Assembly: GCA_039621445.1 (NCBI GenBank)
Contig: CP154954.1
Coordinates: 2,294,001-2,358,000, forward strand
Source of the DNA: Euglena gracilis
Taxonomy: Eukaryota > Euglenida > Euglenophyceae > Euglenales
DNA length: 64,000 nt
Reading direction: 5' to 3'
The notes below the pieces were generated by a model. That model had not been told where the DNA came from and ran no database searches. It saw only the letters and a program-made list of their open reading frames with translations. Made by a program: the position numbers and the translations under genes. This document shows positions 22,026 through 33,269 of the stretch, piece by piece (the first letter of the stretch is position 1; each line of letters opens with the position of its first letter).

Positions 22026-22147
22026 GCAGTGGTGGAAAGCTGCCAGGAGGCCTACCCCTCGGTGCCAGGAATGGTGCCCCAGCTGTTGTCGGCCCGCAAC
22101 ACCGTCAAGTTCAGCCTGCCGATGGTGTGCTGGGCTCCAAGCTGCCG
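22026..22147 (+). CDS. Exon of large extracellular protein gene
   Basis: Acceptor GCACGTGCAG and donor GTGCAG bound 122 nt reading AVVESCQEAYPSVPGMVPQL, then LSARNTVKFSLPMVCWAPS. The N-x-V-x-F-S-L core resembles FNATVG..Y at 9625-9689. Three Cys fit a secreted protein. Confidence 0.55.
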
Positions 22148-22237
22148 GTGCAGTCGAACAATTTTTTTTTGTTGCGGAAGAGGGTTCATATGTGATTGAT
22201 AGAGTCAACTTGCAGAATGGCAGGATGGGTTTGCAAT

Positions 22238-22612
22238 CCCCCCCGCCCTAATAAGTGCACGGGTGCGCGCATTTCAAGGACGTAGTTTCAGGTCCAAGGG
22301 CTGCACACTTATTCGGGACAAAGCACAAGATACTTGATTTTCCCCCACTTTTCTTCGTTTGTCCTCCTTCTTGTGATGTCAAGCTGTGAGTCAAGCGATT
22401 ATGTGTTAAATATGGGTTTGGACGATAGAAATATTTGGCCTGAGAAGGACAGTGCTGAGAATTTTGTGTGCTTTCCCACCTGAGATGTAACAGTCATTTC
22501 TCCTTTGGGGGGTGCGCACTTTTTAGGGAGGTAGTTCGGACCCTTGGGGGGTGCGCTCTTATCAGGGCACTGCGCACAATTAGGGCACTGCGTACTTATT
22601 AGGTGGGGGGTT
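22238..22612. mobile_element. Probable TIR element with CTAATAAGTGC ends
   Basis: CCGCCCTAATAAGTGCACGG on the left is opposed by GCGTACTTATTAGGTGGGG on the right, about 370 bp apart, with further GTGCGC(A/T)CT units inside. A target duplication was not resolved, so the borders are approximate. Confidence 0.5.
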
Positions 22613-23246
22613 CACACATTTCCTCAGATGACCGAAACTGCAATGAAAAACTTTGTGGTTGACTTGGATGGCTTCCACGACTGAAAGAGAGAGGCGATTT
22701 CTGCGTGGAATATTTTTTCTGTTGAGCTTCTTATTTCAGAATGTCAGGGATGTCCTGACATTTTTGTGAGCATTTGGCGCAACTTTGAATTTGTGCTTTC
22801 ACAGAGGAAGAAAGATTGGGCATCAGAGCCTCCCACAAGTTTTTGTCATGCTGGGAGTTGTCCTCATTCAACTGCAATGGATGCACAGAGACCGAGAGAA
22901 CAATTAAATGTTGCAGCCATATGCTCTGATACCCCGGAGCTGTGGAACTTTATTCTTTCCCCTTTTGCCTGTGTTGGTTTGAGAAGTTGCTGGAAAAACA
23001 TCAATTTTTGCAAATGACAACAACAATAAATAACAACAAATTACGAATGATGAATGAATTTGCAGGTACCAGCTGTGATGCTTGCATTTTTTAAAAAAAA
23101 ACATTATTATGCATATTTGCATACTGTTCTGACGCATATATGCATTGTTGTTGTTGCAAATTTAATGCCGAAGAATGTCAATTCAAAAAGTCAGAAAGGA
23201 AAATTTAATCATCGATCTGGCATTCGCTTTGACTTCTCCCCTCTAG

Positions 23247-23334
23247 CCGGGCCAGTACCGCATTTGCCTGATGCACCGCCTCGTGTGGGAGATGGCGGCC
23301 AATTACGTCCAGGTCACCACCCCGGACACCACCA
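23247..23334 (+). CDS. Exon with Y-x-x-C motif, large extracellular protein gene
   Basis: Acceptor CCCTCTAG and donor GTATGG bound 88 nt reading PGQYRICLMHRLVWEMAANY then VQVTTPDTT. It parallels the GTYKLCYRP...W segment at 16441-16655, so both probably belong to copies of the same domain. Confidence 0.65.
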
Positions 23335-23339
23335 GTATG

Positions 23340-24780
23340 GTCCCCACCCCCAACCCTGCAAACCCTCATCTCACTGGAGCTTTTTCTTAAAGCACTTTTC
23401 TTCTGGAAACGGTCATCATGGCGTTGTGTACAAACCCATCTGTCTGTATTTCAGACAGAGGGGGGAAATGCAGGTCGCATGCATAAAATGTGCTCTTTTG
23501 CGCAATGGAAAGCAGGAAATTTGCATTTATGCGCATATTTCCACATATTGTGACCTCAGGACTCAAGATTTACCATAAAAGAAATTTTTTATCCACAGAA
23601 ATCTTCTGTTTTTGATGTCATTTTGGATGATGAAAATGTGGTGTAGGTGTAGGTTGCATCAGACACAGGGGAATGCGGGCACATGACTTGCCACCATTTT
23701 GCAAATTATCCTCCTTTGTTCTTGTGTTGTTGTTTTTATTTCAATTTCCCGACTTTTTGTGGAAAGTGATGAACGGATTTGGCACCAAACACTTTTTTGT
23801 GAACCTTTTTGAAGAGAAAAGCAACTTGTTGGTGAAGGCATGCTGCGTCCCCCCCCCCTCGGGATAATAGCTTATGGGCCATTATTTGGACTCTATTGTT
23901 TGTGCTTTTAGCCATTTGCTGCTGTGGATACAGGTGATGCCCACCATTTGCGTATGTGAAATCTTTTGCCCTATGACTTGGTGCAACAGTTGCATTTTCC
24001 ACAGACTTTTGCCACACATTTTCTTGTGGGAAAATATAACAATCTAAAACAGTGAACAGAAAGGCCCTTCTCCTGCCATTGTTTTGTGATTGTGTTTCAT
24101 GCCAAATTTTGTTTTTTTTGCAATTTTTTTTGCAATTTTTTTTTTGTCAGGCTGGTGATATTGCCGTGATTTTTGTGATTTGGGGGGGGCATTATTCAGA
24201 TTTCGGGCCAAAAATTGCATCCCCACAGAAACGTCCTCAAATCCCTTTTTTCTCTTCAAAATAACGTATGTTTTGGTTCCCTCCCTTGCTGATTTTTTTT
24301 CCAAGAACAAATTGGTTTCCTAAAAGATTTGCTGGGTTTGAACCTTTGTTTTGAATTTGACCTTTTTTGTCAGGCGACAAGAATCAAATTGTCTCAAACT
24401 TAGAGCACCCTGGGGTTTCTTTTGTCGGGATTTTTGGTTGAAATCTTGGGGGAATTGTGAAGGTGTCTGTAATTTAATGAACCAATTTGCCTATTGAGAA
24501 TTTTCCTTGAGAAGTTGAAAAGCTGTCGAATTACTCTCTGAAGTTTTACCCTCCGAGTTTCTACAGAAATGTTAATGGAATTTTTTTCCACTTTTTGGCA
24601 ATTTTTTTTGCATTGCATAGTTTGAGGAACTCACAATTAGCGTCACCTGTAAACAACCGGCAATCCCTCCTTCTGGGAAAGTGCTTTGAAATTGAACTTC
24701 AGAGGACTGCTTTGAAAAAATATGCTTGGACACTGCCCAGGTATCTTTCTTCAGAGTTGGACATCAAACAAATAAAGCAA
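23340..24780. other. Intron-like sequence
   Basis: No supportable exon. AT-rich with T runs. Confidence 0.4.
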
Positions 24781-24785
24781 GCTCC

Positions 24786-25150
24786 CCTCTCAAATAATAC
24801 CCCTCGGTTATTATTTTTTTTTTGCACATAGTTGCGGCCTGAAGGGGGGGGTATTATTTGGGGGTATTTTTTTCAAGAATTTCGAATTTTTTTTTTCGAA
24901 AATCTGTAAAAACCAAAATAACACCTAACACCACACCAGGTCATTTTTTTTTTGCACTTTTCGCAAAAATTGGTTCCGGGCCAGATGGTCCACAAGACCT
25001 ATTTTTTGTCATTTATTTCTGTGAATTTTGGTTCTCAACCACATTTTTTTCAGGGGGAAATTTGAGGTCAGCACCCGAAGTCAAGGGGCGGTACTATTTT
25101 GTCGGCCGAAGTTGGACCCCAAGGGGGGCAATTATTTGGGGGGGGGTTTA
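24786..25150. mobile_element. Possible TIR element with AATAATACCCC/TATTATTTGGG motifs
   Basis: AAATAATACCCC on the left and CAATTATTTGGGGG on the right, with a further GGGGTATTATTTGGGG inside. Similar motifs occur at 62972-63058. The borders are approximate. Confidence 0.4.
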
Positions 25151-25250
25151 TGTTAAAGTTGTTTGCCAGGCGAATTGATTGCATCGTCGTTGAGTGCATC
25201 GCTTACTTTTGGGTTTTTTTCTGTGACGATTTTTCTCTGTCCGACTGCAG

Positions 25251-25311
25251 CCCCTCCTCCAGGTCCACAAACTAACCTGTCAGCACAGCTGAAAAAATCC
25301 AGTGCAACAAG
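25251..25311 (+). CDS. Small exon with consensus splice sites
   Basis: Acceptor GACTGCAG and consensus donor GTAAGA bound 61 nt reading PPPGPQTNLSAQLKKSSATR. It has an NLS glycosylation motif. The borders are strong, the fold unknown. Confidence 0.55.
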
Positions 25312-25509
25312 GTAAGACATCCCCCCCAATAATTTTGCGCTTCCCTGAAGGTTTGTGTGTCCAAAATGAATTTTGGGGCAAAAAGATCCGGTGAATTGAA
25401 TTTTCCCCCTTCACAAGGAGCAACGTGAAGAATGATCCTTTTTTTGGAAATCAGCTGATAATCTCCAAAAAATCATCCAAATTACCACAATGCTTTGTTA
25501 GGGGGGGGG

Positions 25510-25610
25510 GATTGATATTGCAATTTTCCGCAATTTTCCGCAATTTTCCGCACATTTTCCTCAATTTCCGCAATTTTTCCGCAATTTTTTCCCTTTCCGC
25601 AATTTTTCCC
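25510..25610. repeat. CAATTTTCCG tandem repeat
   Basis: About eight imperfect copies of a 10-mer. Confidence 0.85.
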
Positions 25611-26214
25611 ATGAACCTGAAACGGAAGGCGAGATGAGTTTTGGCCATTTCTCGAACGTTTCACAAGGGAACCCAGGAGCTTTTTTTTTGTTACTTTGTT
25701 GCAAATTTGCCAAAATTTGACAAAATCTGGCAATTTCTAACCTTTTTTGGTTCCCCCAATTTCTGCTGGGAATGATGAATTTTGATTTGGAAAAATTCAG
25801 CATCCTGGACCAGATTATTTCCTGAGACCAAAGTTTTTGACAATTTTTTTGCCGTTTTCAGATTTTCACCAAGAAATTCCATATTTCCAGAATCAGCATG
25901 TTCCCAAAAGCGCAAGGCCTTTTTGTCAGAAAAAAATGTGAATACCCCCCCCTCTTTGTTGCCGACAAATGAAGCATTGAATTATATTATGGTAACCAGA
26001 AAAAACTACAATTGAGATCAAATGGCTTCAAGGCAATGTGGTAAATTGATCCATTTTGGGCACTGCTCAAGTACGTTTGCTGGGGGTCAGGGCCTAAAAG
26101 ACCTGTCCACTAATTTTAAAGGCGGCAAAATTCTTTGCGGGGTTTGTTGTGTTTTTTTTGCACCGCGGAGATGACGAAACAGGAGTGCAGACCGTCCATA
26201 TCGGGCTGTTTTTA

Positions 26215-26600
26215 AGGTGGTGCCGACCCCACCCCAGGGGGGGGGGTGTGCCTGCCTGCGCGGGCACTCCAAGACACTCCCGATCCGACCGGGGGAAGGG
26301 CACATGGCCAAAAGTGCCCTGGTAACCCCCCCCCCAATTAGAAGCCCCCCCCCCCCAAATAACAACCCCCCCCAAATAGAAGCCCCCCCCCCCCCAGGTT
26401 TCCCGCCAACCGACCCCGGCCCTTCGGTGCCGGGGAGCCAAAAATGGCCTATTTTCAAAGGAATGTGCCTGGGCGCAGGCTGAAATCCTCCCCCGGGGGG
26501 GGGGGTAGTGCCTGCCTGGGCAGGCACCCCAAGGCGCCCTGGACTCCCCCTCCCCCCCGGGTCCAAATGCCTGTCCCACACATGCTTCGTGTGGCGTCCC
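26215..26600. repeat. G/C-run repeat block
   Basis: Mirrored C and G runs with GTAACCCC, AATTAGAAGCCC and AAATAACAACCC motifs; GTGCCTGCCTG..GGGCAC units occur on both sides (26246-26268, 26507-26530). Probably one or two decayed TIR elements immediately before the exon at 26609. Confidence 0.45.
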
Positions 26601-26608
26601 CCCCCCAG

Positions 26609-26692
26609 GAGTGTACAGCGGGTACAGCAGTTGCGAGCAGCTGCTGGCCAACTTCCCGTCGTACTGCGGCTGCTTCTTCGACAACAACAAGA
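26609..26692 (+). CDS. Cys-containing exon, large extracellular protein gene
   Basis: Acceptor CCCCCCAG and donor GTGGGG bound 84 nt reading VYSGYSSCEQLLANFPSYCG then CFFDNNK. Three Cys. The GC-rich exon stands out sharply from the flanking AT- and C-run-rich DNA. Confidence 0.6.
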
Positions 26693-27475
26693 GTGGGGCC
26701 AGGCCACTCCTTGCGTGTTCCGTCCTACTCAAACTGACACGGGCCATTCCTGGGGGAGGGTCCAGCCAGCCACTGGCTTTTTTGAACCCCCCATTCGACT
26801 GTCAAACAAACAGCCAGAAAATGGGTTTACAGAACTCAAATTTTGCGGCTCAAACTTGAATGATTGCCGACTCGACCTTTCCAAGGTCTGCTTCAACCCC
26901 ATTCTCGGTTCCAACTGGGGCCTTGATTGCCGTCCACATCCTCAGTTGGGGAGTTGATCGTTGGGTTGGGTTCAGCCAGCACATTTTTTCACACAGCAAA
27001 TGTTTTAGCCTGAGACCACCGTCACGAAGACTTTCAAGACGCAGGATTTTTACCGGAGTAAATTTCTGGGGTGTCTAGTGAAGAGAGCAAGCTTTAGGAG
27101 CCTGGGTCAAAAATAAAAATTGATAATCAAAAATCGCTGGCAACTATGGAGTCACAATTTGGAGATTGATCTGCAGAGAGTTGGTGCGATTCCCAAACCG
27201 CGACCCTCAAAATATCTGGCCGAAAAAAATTCTGGATTTTGTCGGCCAGTGGAAAATGACATGCCTCATTGAGCCATCCAAAAATGTACCTCAGGAGAAC
27301 TGTTGCCATTATGATTATGTATTTTATATAATTCTGCAATTGTGTGTGATTATTTTGTGCACGTAATTATGTATAATAAATAGAAATTCCAAAGCACCAC
27401 TGAGCAGGGTACACACAGAGCCCCCCCCCCCCCATGTGGGCTCCCAAGCAGAGGCCCATGCGAGACCCTCGCCAG

Positions 27476-27584
27476 CCTCAACGTGTACAACAACGTGACG
27501 TACCCCGCCGCTGTGACCGTCCCCGTCGACCTGCCGATGGACCGGGCCCTCGCCAGCCCCAACTTCCCGCCCATCAACCAAGGC
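27476..27584 (+). CDS. Exon of large extracellular protein gene
   Basis: Acceptor CTCGCCAG and a donor at GC|GTGTCT (or a GC donor at AAG|GCGTGT) bound about 109 nt reading LNVYNNVTYPAAVTVPVDLP, then MDRALASPNFPPINQ. NVT is a glycosylation site. Confidence 0.6.
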
Positions 27585-28571
27585 GTGTCTCCCAGCCTCT
27601 CTGTTTTTTTGTTTGCTTTTGTTTTCATCATCTTTGTGTCATTCATCGATCGCTTGTGTCGGGTTTCAGCTTTCCTCACCCCTCAAATATGACCTGGGTG
27701 TTGTTTTTGGGGCCGTCGCAGAAGCCCCTGGACTTCCTAATTTGGGGGACACGTCCACCAAGTTGGGAACCAAATTTTCTGGGGTCGCAGGCTGGAGTAA
27801 TCGATGCGTCGTCACGGTCATGGAGCCCCCCCACCTGTGGAGTTTGTTTCTTCCGGCACAGTGCCAGATTATTATTATTTTTGCTCTTTCTGGAACCTGC
27901 CAAGGAGGGAGGGTCAGGACACTCCCGCCAAACATGTACGGGGGGTTCGGATCCCCCCCCACACCACCTACCTCAATGCCGTCTCCCATCTGTCCCTGGC
28001 CGGCCACCAAGCACCTGTCAAAAAATGAACAAAAATGCCCGTTTCCCTTCTAGAAGCAGGAGGGCCCTTTGCTTGCTTTTTGGAGCCATAAAAGTGACAT
28101 AGAAATGGCCTGCAAGAGAACTCTGTGAGTTTCACTTTTCTGTATATTGCATTTTTTGATGTTTTGGTGTTTTCCACATAACAGATGCTCAAAAGTTCAA
28201 AAGTGAGCATTCCTGGATTTTTTTCGATTTTTTGGATTTATTTTCAAAGAAAAATCAGGGATTTTCCAACATTTTTGGCTCTTTGAAGGGGGGCCCAGAC
28301 CCCCCCCCCCCCCCCCAAGGCTTCCCATACATCCCTGTGGCTGGCTGTGTAAACAAGATAAGTCCTTCTGGACTCTGACCCCCTCCACAACATAGACAAA
28401 GCGCAGATTTGTGATTCTCGGCGTCTTTCTGTTTCAACTGCCAATCGCCTCGGAGACTCTGGATGTGTGCATTTGCAGTTTTGCGGAACCATTCACCATC
28501 ATAATCACGCAACGCATGCGTGACCGGCGTGGCGTGCGTGACCCCCCCCCCCATTGCGGTCGTGCCGGCAG

Positions 28572-28677
28572 GGTGCTGTGCGCACAACACGCCGGTGCGG
28601 GACGTCTTCAGCCACCCGACCAAGCTGTGGGGGATGTGCTCCGAGACCACTGCCATCGTCCAGCCGAACCAGTGGCT
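28572..28677 (+). CDS. Last recognisable exon of large extracellular protein gene
   Basis: Acceptor GTGCCGGCAG and consensus donor GTGAGT bound 106 nt reading CCAHNTPVRDVFSHPTKLWG then MCSETTAIVQPNQWL. If the donor is ignored, the frame stops at once (TGA at 28678), so this could alternatively be the terminal exon. Confidence 0.6.
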
Positions 28678-28679
28678 GT

Positions 28680-29270
28680 GAGTGCCCGAGCAGCATCTCC
28701 AGCCGACCAGGCGCATGTTGTGCAATGGGAGTGTTCCCGGAGAGAGACGAGAGAACGTGGCCGCCACTTGCCTCTCCACAGGGAGACGGTCCACAGGAGT
28801 GAGTCATTTTCCCAAAAGAATTGCGCACTTGGTCGCATGTTTGCGCAAAGTGCCAACATGCTTTGAATGTTTCTCCAATCAGAAAGCTATTCCAGAATTG
28901 TTGTCTGCAAAAGAGGGTTCTATTTCGTGCAAATTGTTCTGGCGACCAGCTCTTAACCTCCAACTTCACTCCAGTTTCCGCAACGGAAGTCCAACATGGT
29001 TTGCAGACAAAGGTTGAGATGAGAATTCAACGGCCGCTCTCGCTGATGTGACGTGGAGGTTCATGCGCATGGGATTTCTGCCAGCCCAAAACCCCTCTGA
29101 ATGTTCTCCTTCCCTAAATCAATGTGTCTTCCTTCTGTGTTCATGACCAATGGCGTCGTTTGTCTTCTGCTCTTCCAAAAGAGTGCATTCTTTAGGAAAC
29201 AAACAAAAAAAAAGTGTCATTTTTGCTGCTGTTTGTTGCACCATTTGAGGGAAATTTCAGGGCCTTTGCA
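28680..29270. other. No recognised feature
   Basis: Neither an exon nor a repeat could be defended in this stretch. Confidence 0.4.
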
Positions 29271-29279
29271 CACCCACCT

Positions 29280-30465
29280 TTGCCCTTGTGAGGCCATCCC
29301 TTGCTCGCTGGCCGTTTGTTGTGACTGTTTTGGTGAGCTGCCTTTTTTCGCCGGAGTTGGCTGACTCTGAATTTGCCCGTCGACACCCAGAAGAAAGGAA
29401 AGTAAAATACCTTATCAATTGGAAGAGGAAGAAGAATTCAATCAATCAAAAAAATAATCCAGAAGTAGACGCTCGTGCAGAACCTAAAATCAGAAATTGT
29501 TGAAGTACCTGAAAGATTTCAATTAAAGACCAGTAGTCCCGGGATGACACCTCGGGCTCCGCACTTTGTCCTTGCTTGGATTGTTTGCTGCGTTGGGATA
29601 GGAGGCCCCGCTTGGTGGCTTTTTGTCGCCGGAGTTGGCTGACTCTTAATTTGCCCTTCGACAAAAAGAAGACAGGAAAGTCAAACACCTTATCAATTGG
29701 AATAAGAAGAGGTCAATCGGTCAATTCAAACTATACAGAAAAAGATGCGCTTCCAGAATATAAATGCTGAAATTGTTGAAGTTTTTGAAAGATTTCAATG
29801 GGAGATGCAATTTCCAAGACGAAGGGCTTTTGCGGACACCCTGGCAAATTTTTTTGGTGGCAAAGTCCACAGCCCCCCGGGACTCAAAACACCCCATTTC
29901 TCAGGAAATAAAGGCCCAATTAAAGCAAATAAAAAATCTACTGGACACCTGGGGGGCAGACCCTTTCCCCAAAATGCAACCAGGGAGTTACACTCAGACA
30001 GCAGCGCCCATGCCTGGGGGGGGGGGCTGGACATCCACAAAGGAGAAATTGTGCAGGAATTTTGGAGAAAAGACTCCATTTTACACATAAACGCAAAGGA
30101 GCTCAGTGCAGCAATCAGCACTTTGAAAAGTTTGAGCAAACCTGGGGAAACAGTTTCTTTGTCCGTAGACAACCAGGTAATTTAATAATACCTGGCCAAA
30201 GGGGGGGGGGCAGAAAGGACCCTTTCAATACAATGCTAAGACCATTTTTCAAATGGTGCATAGAGCACCAAGTAAACCTCCAAGTCAACTGGGTGCCTTC
30301 AAAAGAATGCCTGGCAGACCCCATAAGCAGATGGGAAATGGACAAGGGGGATTACTCCTTAGACCCCCAACTTTTTCAATGGTTAGGACAGCAATTCCAA
30401 AAATTCATAAATCTGGAAACAGATTTATTTGCATCCCCAGGCAAGGGAAAAGTGCCTAATTTGGT
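29280..30465 (+). mobile_element. DIRS-type retrotransposon fragment 1
   Basis: The leader region, with the conserved GCCGGAGTTGGCTGACTCT motif, is present twice in tandem (29353 and 29631), then jumps to the RNase H domain. Gag and RT are missing. The RNase H pieces, in shifting frames, read SDSSAHAWGGGLDIHKGEIV, INAKELSAAI, VSLSVDNQV, and VNWVPSKECLADPISR. The fragment ends in the first residues of the Dam-like domain (LFASPGKGKVPNL). At least two frameshifts make it a dead copy. Confidence 0.8.
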
Positions 30466-30599
30466 CCGTGAAACGGTCCGGTCCGTGAAAAACAAAACCT
30501 TTTGAATTTTTTTGCCTTTTTCGACATTTTGTTGGATGGAGCTAGATCAAGGCTGGATCGGGACTGGAGGAACAGCCTAATTACTGAAAAAATGCAGGG

Positions 30600-30830
30600 A
30601 TAGGTGAGCTGGGCAACCCATTTGGCTGGCCAGCCTGCGGCCGGCTGTCCCAGCCTTCGACTGGCTGGCCAGGCCTCCGGCCGGGCTGGACTGGGCTTAT
30701 TTCACTCGACCCCCAGGGGGGGGGGCTCCCAGCACAAATTTGAGCTGCTGGCTGGATTTGAGCTGCTGGCTGGCTGGACCCCCCCCCCGGGGGGATGGCG
30801 TCCCCTCCGGCTTAAGAAAACCCCTGGCCG
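30600..30830. repeat. CTGGCTGG repeat and a TIR end flush with an exon
   Basis: CTGGCTGGCC/CTGGCTGGAC units and a G run, closing with CTTAAGAAAACCCCTG, a good match to the right end of TIR family 1. The last G lies at 30830, directly against the P4-ATPase exon. No matching left end was found. Confidence 0.5.
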
Positions 30831-30886
30831 CCAGGCAGTCCCCGTTGATCACCACCGCCAGGCCAGTGCCATTCTTCAGGTGACGG
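30831..30886 (-). CDS. P4-type ATPase (phospholipid flippase) exon 3
   Basis: On - the sequence after ACCTGAAG reads NGTGLAVVINGDCLAA. In P4-ATPases a hydrophobic L-A/V-L-V-I-D/N-G segment follows the TGDKQETA block in the P domain, and this matches in order and strand. Its 3' edge touches the TIR end; the donor would have to be GG|GTTTTC within the element. Confidence 0.55.
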
Positions 30887-31035
30887 GAAGCGGGGTGCTC
30901 ACCCGCGTACCGTGCTGCAGCACAGATGGCTCTGCGGCCGGCGAGATGTCGGGGCGGCTGTGCCATTGCCGATTATTTCCATCCGGCAGACCTGTGACTG
31001 AGTGAGGGATGCCAATCGCAACACAATGCCCACCA

Positions 31036-31230
31036 GGCAGGGTAACCCCATCCCCCCTGATAGAAGCACGGGGCCGCTACAAGCGCAGGGTCCAAATAAA
31101 AGCGCACCCCCCGCCGCCGCCGCCTCTACAAGCACACCCCCCATTTTGATGGGATTTCTGAAAGAAATCAACAAAAATCACGCAGCTAGGGTCCAAATAG
31201 AAGCGCACCCGTGCTTCTATTAGGGGGGGG
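31036..31230. mobile_element. Small palindromic element with TAATAGAAGC arms
   Basis: GGTAACCCCATCCCCCCTGA followed by TAGAAGCACGGG is opposed by CCCGTGCTTCTATTAGGGGG and GGGTTATC. It lies between the P4-ATPase exons, presumably in the intron. The same arm sequence occurs singly near 26.32 kb. Confidence 0.6.
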
Positions 31231-31504
31231 GTTATCACTTAAAATGAAATGGGCGGGGAGTGGTCTGGAACCCTCCTCTTGTCAAAGAGGCCTCTCCCAA
31301 ACAATGACTTAATAATGAAATGGGACATGGCCAAAGTGGCCAATTTGAAGAGCCATGCAAAACGTTGGGCCGAGCAAGTTGGCCCCTCGTGCAAAACGAG
31401 CTTTGCAGCGAGGTGTTCCGCGGCGCGACACGCATAGCGCGCCGCTTGTGGCACAACTTGCTCCACGGCACGCAAGGGAGGTTTTGCTGCCAGCCCGGGC
31501 ACAC

Positions 31505-31669
31505 CGAGCCTTGCTTCTGATGGGAGGCCAACGCCGCCTTCAGCTCCGTCTCGATGGCCTCCAGGGAGGTCTGGTTCAGGATGACGGTGTGGAGCAGGGC
31601 GCAGGCGAACCCGATGTTGATGGCGGTCTCCTGCTTGTCCCCCGTCAAGACCCACACCCGGATGCCCGC
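31505..31669 (-). CDS. P4-type ATPase (phospholipid flippase) exon 2
   Basis: The acceptor CCCTGCAG on - opens [20 protein letters not shown], then [31 protein letters not shown] is the P4-ATPase P-domain signature; these ATPases move phospholipids from the outer to the cytosolic leaflet. It follows exon 1 seamlessly (LRK + AGIRVW). The right donor is uncertain and is placed at GTGTGC. Confidence 0.85.
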
Positions 31670-32185
31670 CTGCAGGGTTGGGGGCAGAACGGAAAACATC
31701 AGGTTGCGGGGAACCAAAATGAATGACAACCCATCATCAGTTTGCATAATAATTTTTCCGGTTCATTTTTGAATGTCCGCTTTTTTATGCACTGCGCTTT
31801 TTCAATCAGCAGCAGCGCAAATTGACCTTGCACATTTCTGTTTGAAGCAAACGCGTACGTGCATAAACCCTAAATAAATCAATTCATAAATATGGAGATA
31901 AATGTGGAGAGAGAGAGATATAAAGATGGACGAATGATTCAAATCAACAGAAAAAATGCATGAGATCAATGGACTCACCAAACAGCTGAACCCCCCATTC
32001 CCTTTCAAAACGTTCCCAGCGAAAATGCAGTTGCTGGACACTGGGATGCACTAAGACTTTATTTTGTGGGAACCACCTCCTTCTCTTTATTTTGTGACAC
32101 CACTGCCACTGAGTATGGTCGCAGCTTCCACCACTGCATGGCGCCATTCAGCCGGAGGTCCGGCGGACCAGCAGCGCGGCACACC

Positions 32186-32274
32186 TTGCGCAGGTGCTCG
32201 ATGCACTCCGGCACCCCCAGCTGCAGCTTGTCCTCGATGGCGGTGGCCCCCACCAGCTGCAGGTCCACCTCCAC
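32186..32274 (-). CDS. P4-type ATPase (phospholipid flippase) exon 1 (of those visible)
   Basis: On - the frame reads VEVDLQLVGATAIEDKLQLG then VPECIEHLRK, ending at a GTGTGC donor. The L-x-GATAIEDKLQ-x-GVPE-x-I motif is diagnostic of P4-ATPases. The 5' edge abuts the end of a TIR element. The next eight bases on - (GTGGAGGT) contain AG|GT and so could supply an acceptor (GTGGAG|GTGGAC). No upstream exons (phosphorylation DKTG motif, membrane segments) were found; retrotransposons fill the next 19 kb. Confidence 0.85.
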
Positions 32275-32443
32275 CAGGGGTTTTTTTTAAAAGACGGGGG
32301 AGGGGGGTCCCCCCCACCCCCGGGGGGGTCCAGGGGGACCCAACCCACTTTCCCCCGAAAAGGCCAAAAACACGCAAAATGGTAAAAGTAGTAAATTTTT
32401 CGAAAAATTTCGGCGTATTTGGCGCTGAAAAAAACAAGACGTC
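32275..32443. mobile_element. TIR element family 1, copy D, truncated
   Basis: The left end CAGGGGTTTTTTTTAAAAG and the first half of the family 1 body are present up to the central GGCGCTGAAAA arm. The right half is replaced by DIRS fragment 2. Confidence 0.75.
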
Positions 32444-33269
32444 AAAACCCAATTATGGGAAATAAAAGTTCTGCTGGACACCTGGGGGAGGCAGACCTTT
32501 CCCCCAAGGTGCAACCAGAGAGTTGCACCCAGACTGCAGCACCCATGCGTGGGGGGGGGCTAGACATCCACACTGGAAGTACTGTCCAGGAGTTTTGGAG
32601 AGAAAACTCCATTGTACATATAAACGTCAAAGAATTGCATGCAGCAATCAACACAGTGAAAAGTTTAAGCAAACCAGGGGAAACCGTGTCCCTGTCAGTG
32701 GACAATGAGGTATTTTTCTATTCCACGACAAAAGATAGGGGGAGACAAGACCCTTTCAACAAAATGCTTCGACCCTTTTTCAAATGGTGCGTGGAGCACG
32801 ACATAAACCTTCAAGTAAATTGGGTTCCTTCAGACAAATGCCTAGCAGACCCCATCAGCAGATGGGAAATGGACAGGGGGGATGACTCCCTAGTCCCACA
32901 ACTTTTTCAATGGCTAAGGCAGTTTTTCCAAAATTTCATTCAGTTGGAAACAGATTTTTGTGCCTCCCCAGGCAACAAAAAAACTGCCCAAATTTGTGGC
33001 CAGGTGGCCCAATTGGGAGGTCCCCCCATGTTGTCCACTGGACAACATGGGGGGAATTTATGGCAACCCCCCTTGGTCAATAATTCACAATTTTCTCCCC
33101 AGACTGAAAGCATTTACCCATACCAAAGTTTTGATGGTCACCCCTTATTGGGATTCAACCACCTGGTGGCCTCAATTAATAAAGATGAAAGTGCCAGGGA
33201 CACCCTGCCTAAAAATCACCCCCTACAGGGGCATGTTCAAAAGTGCAGGGGGGAGAAAATTCCACCCCC

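Noticed and set aside
32059-32185. P4-ATPase frame beyond LRK
   Set aside because: The following residues do not match P4-ATPases, and a GT donor plus exon 2 restores the family sequence exactly.
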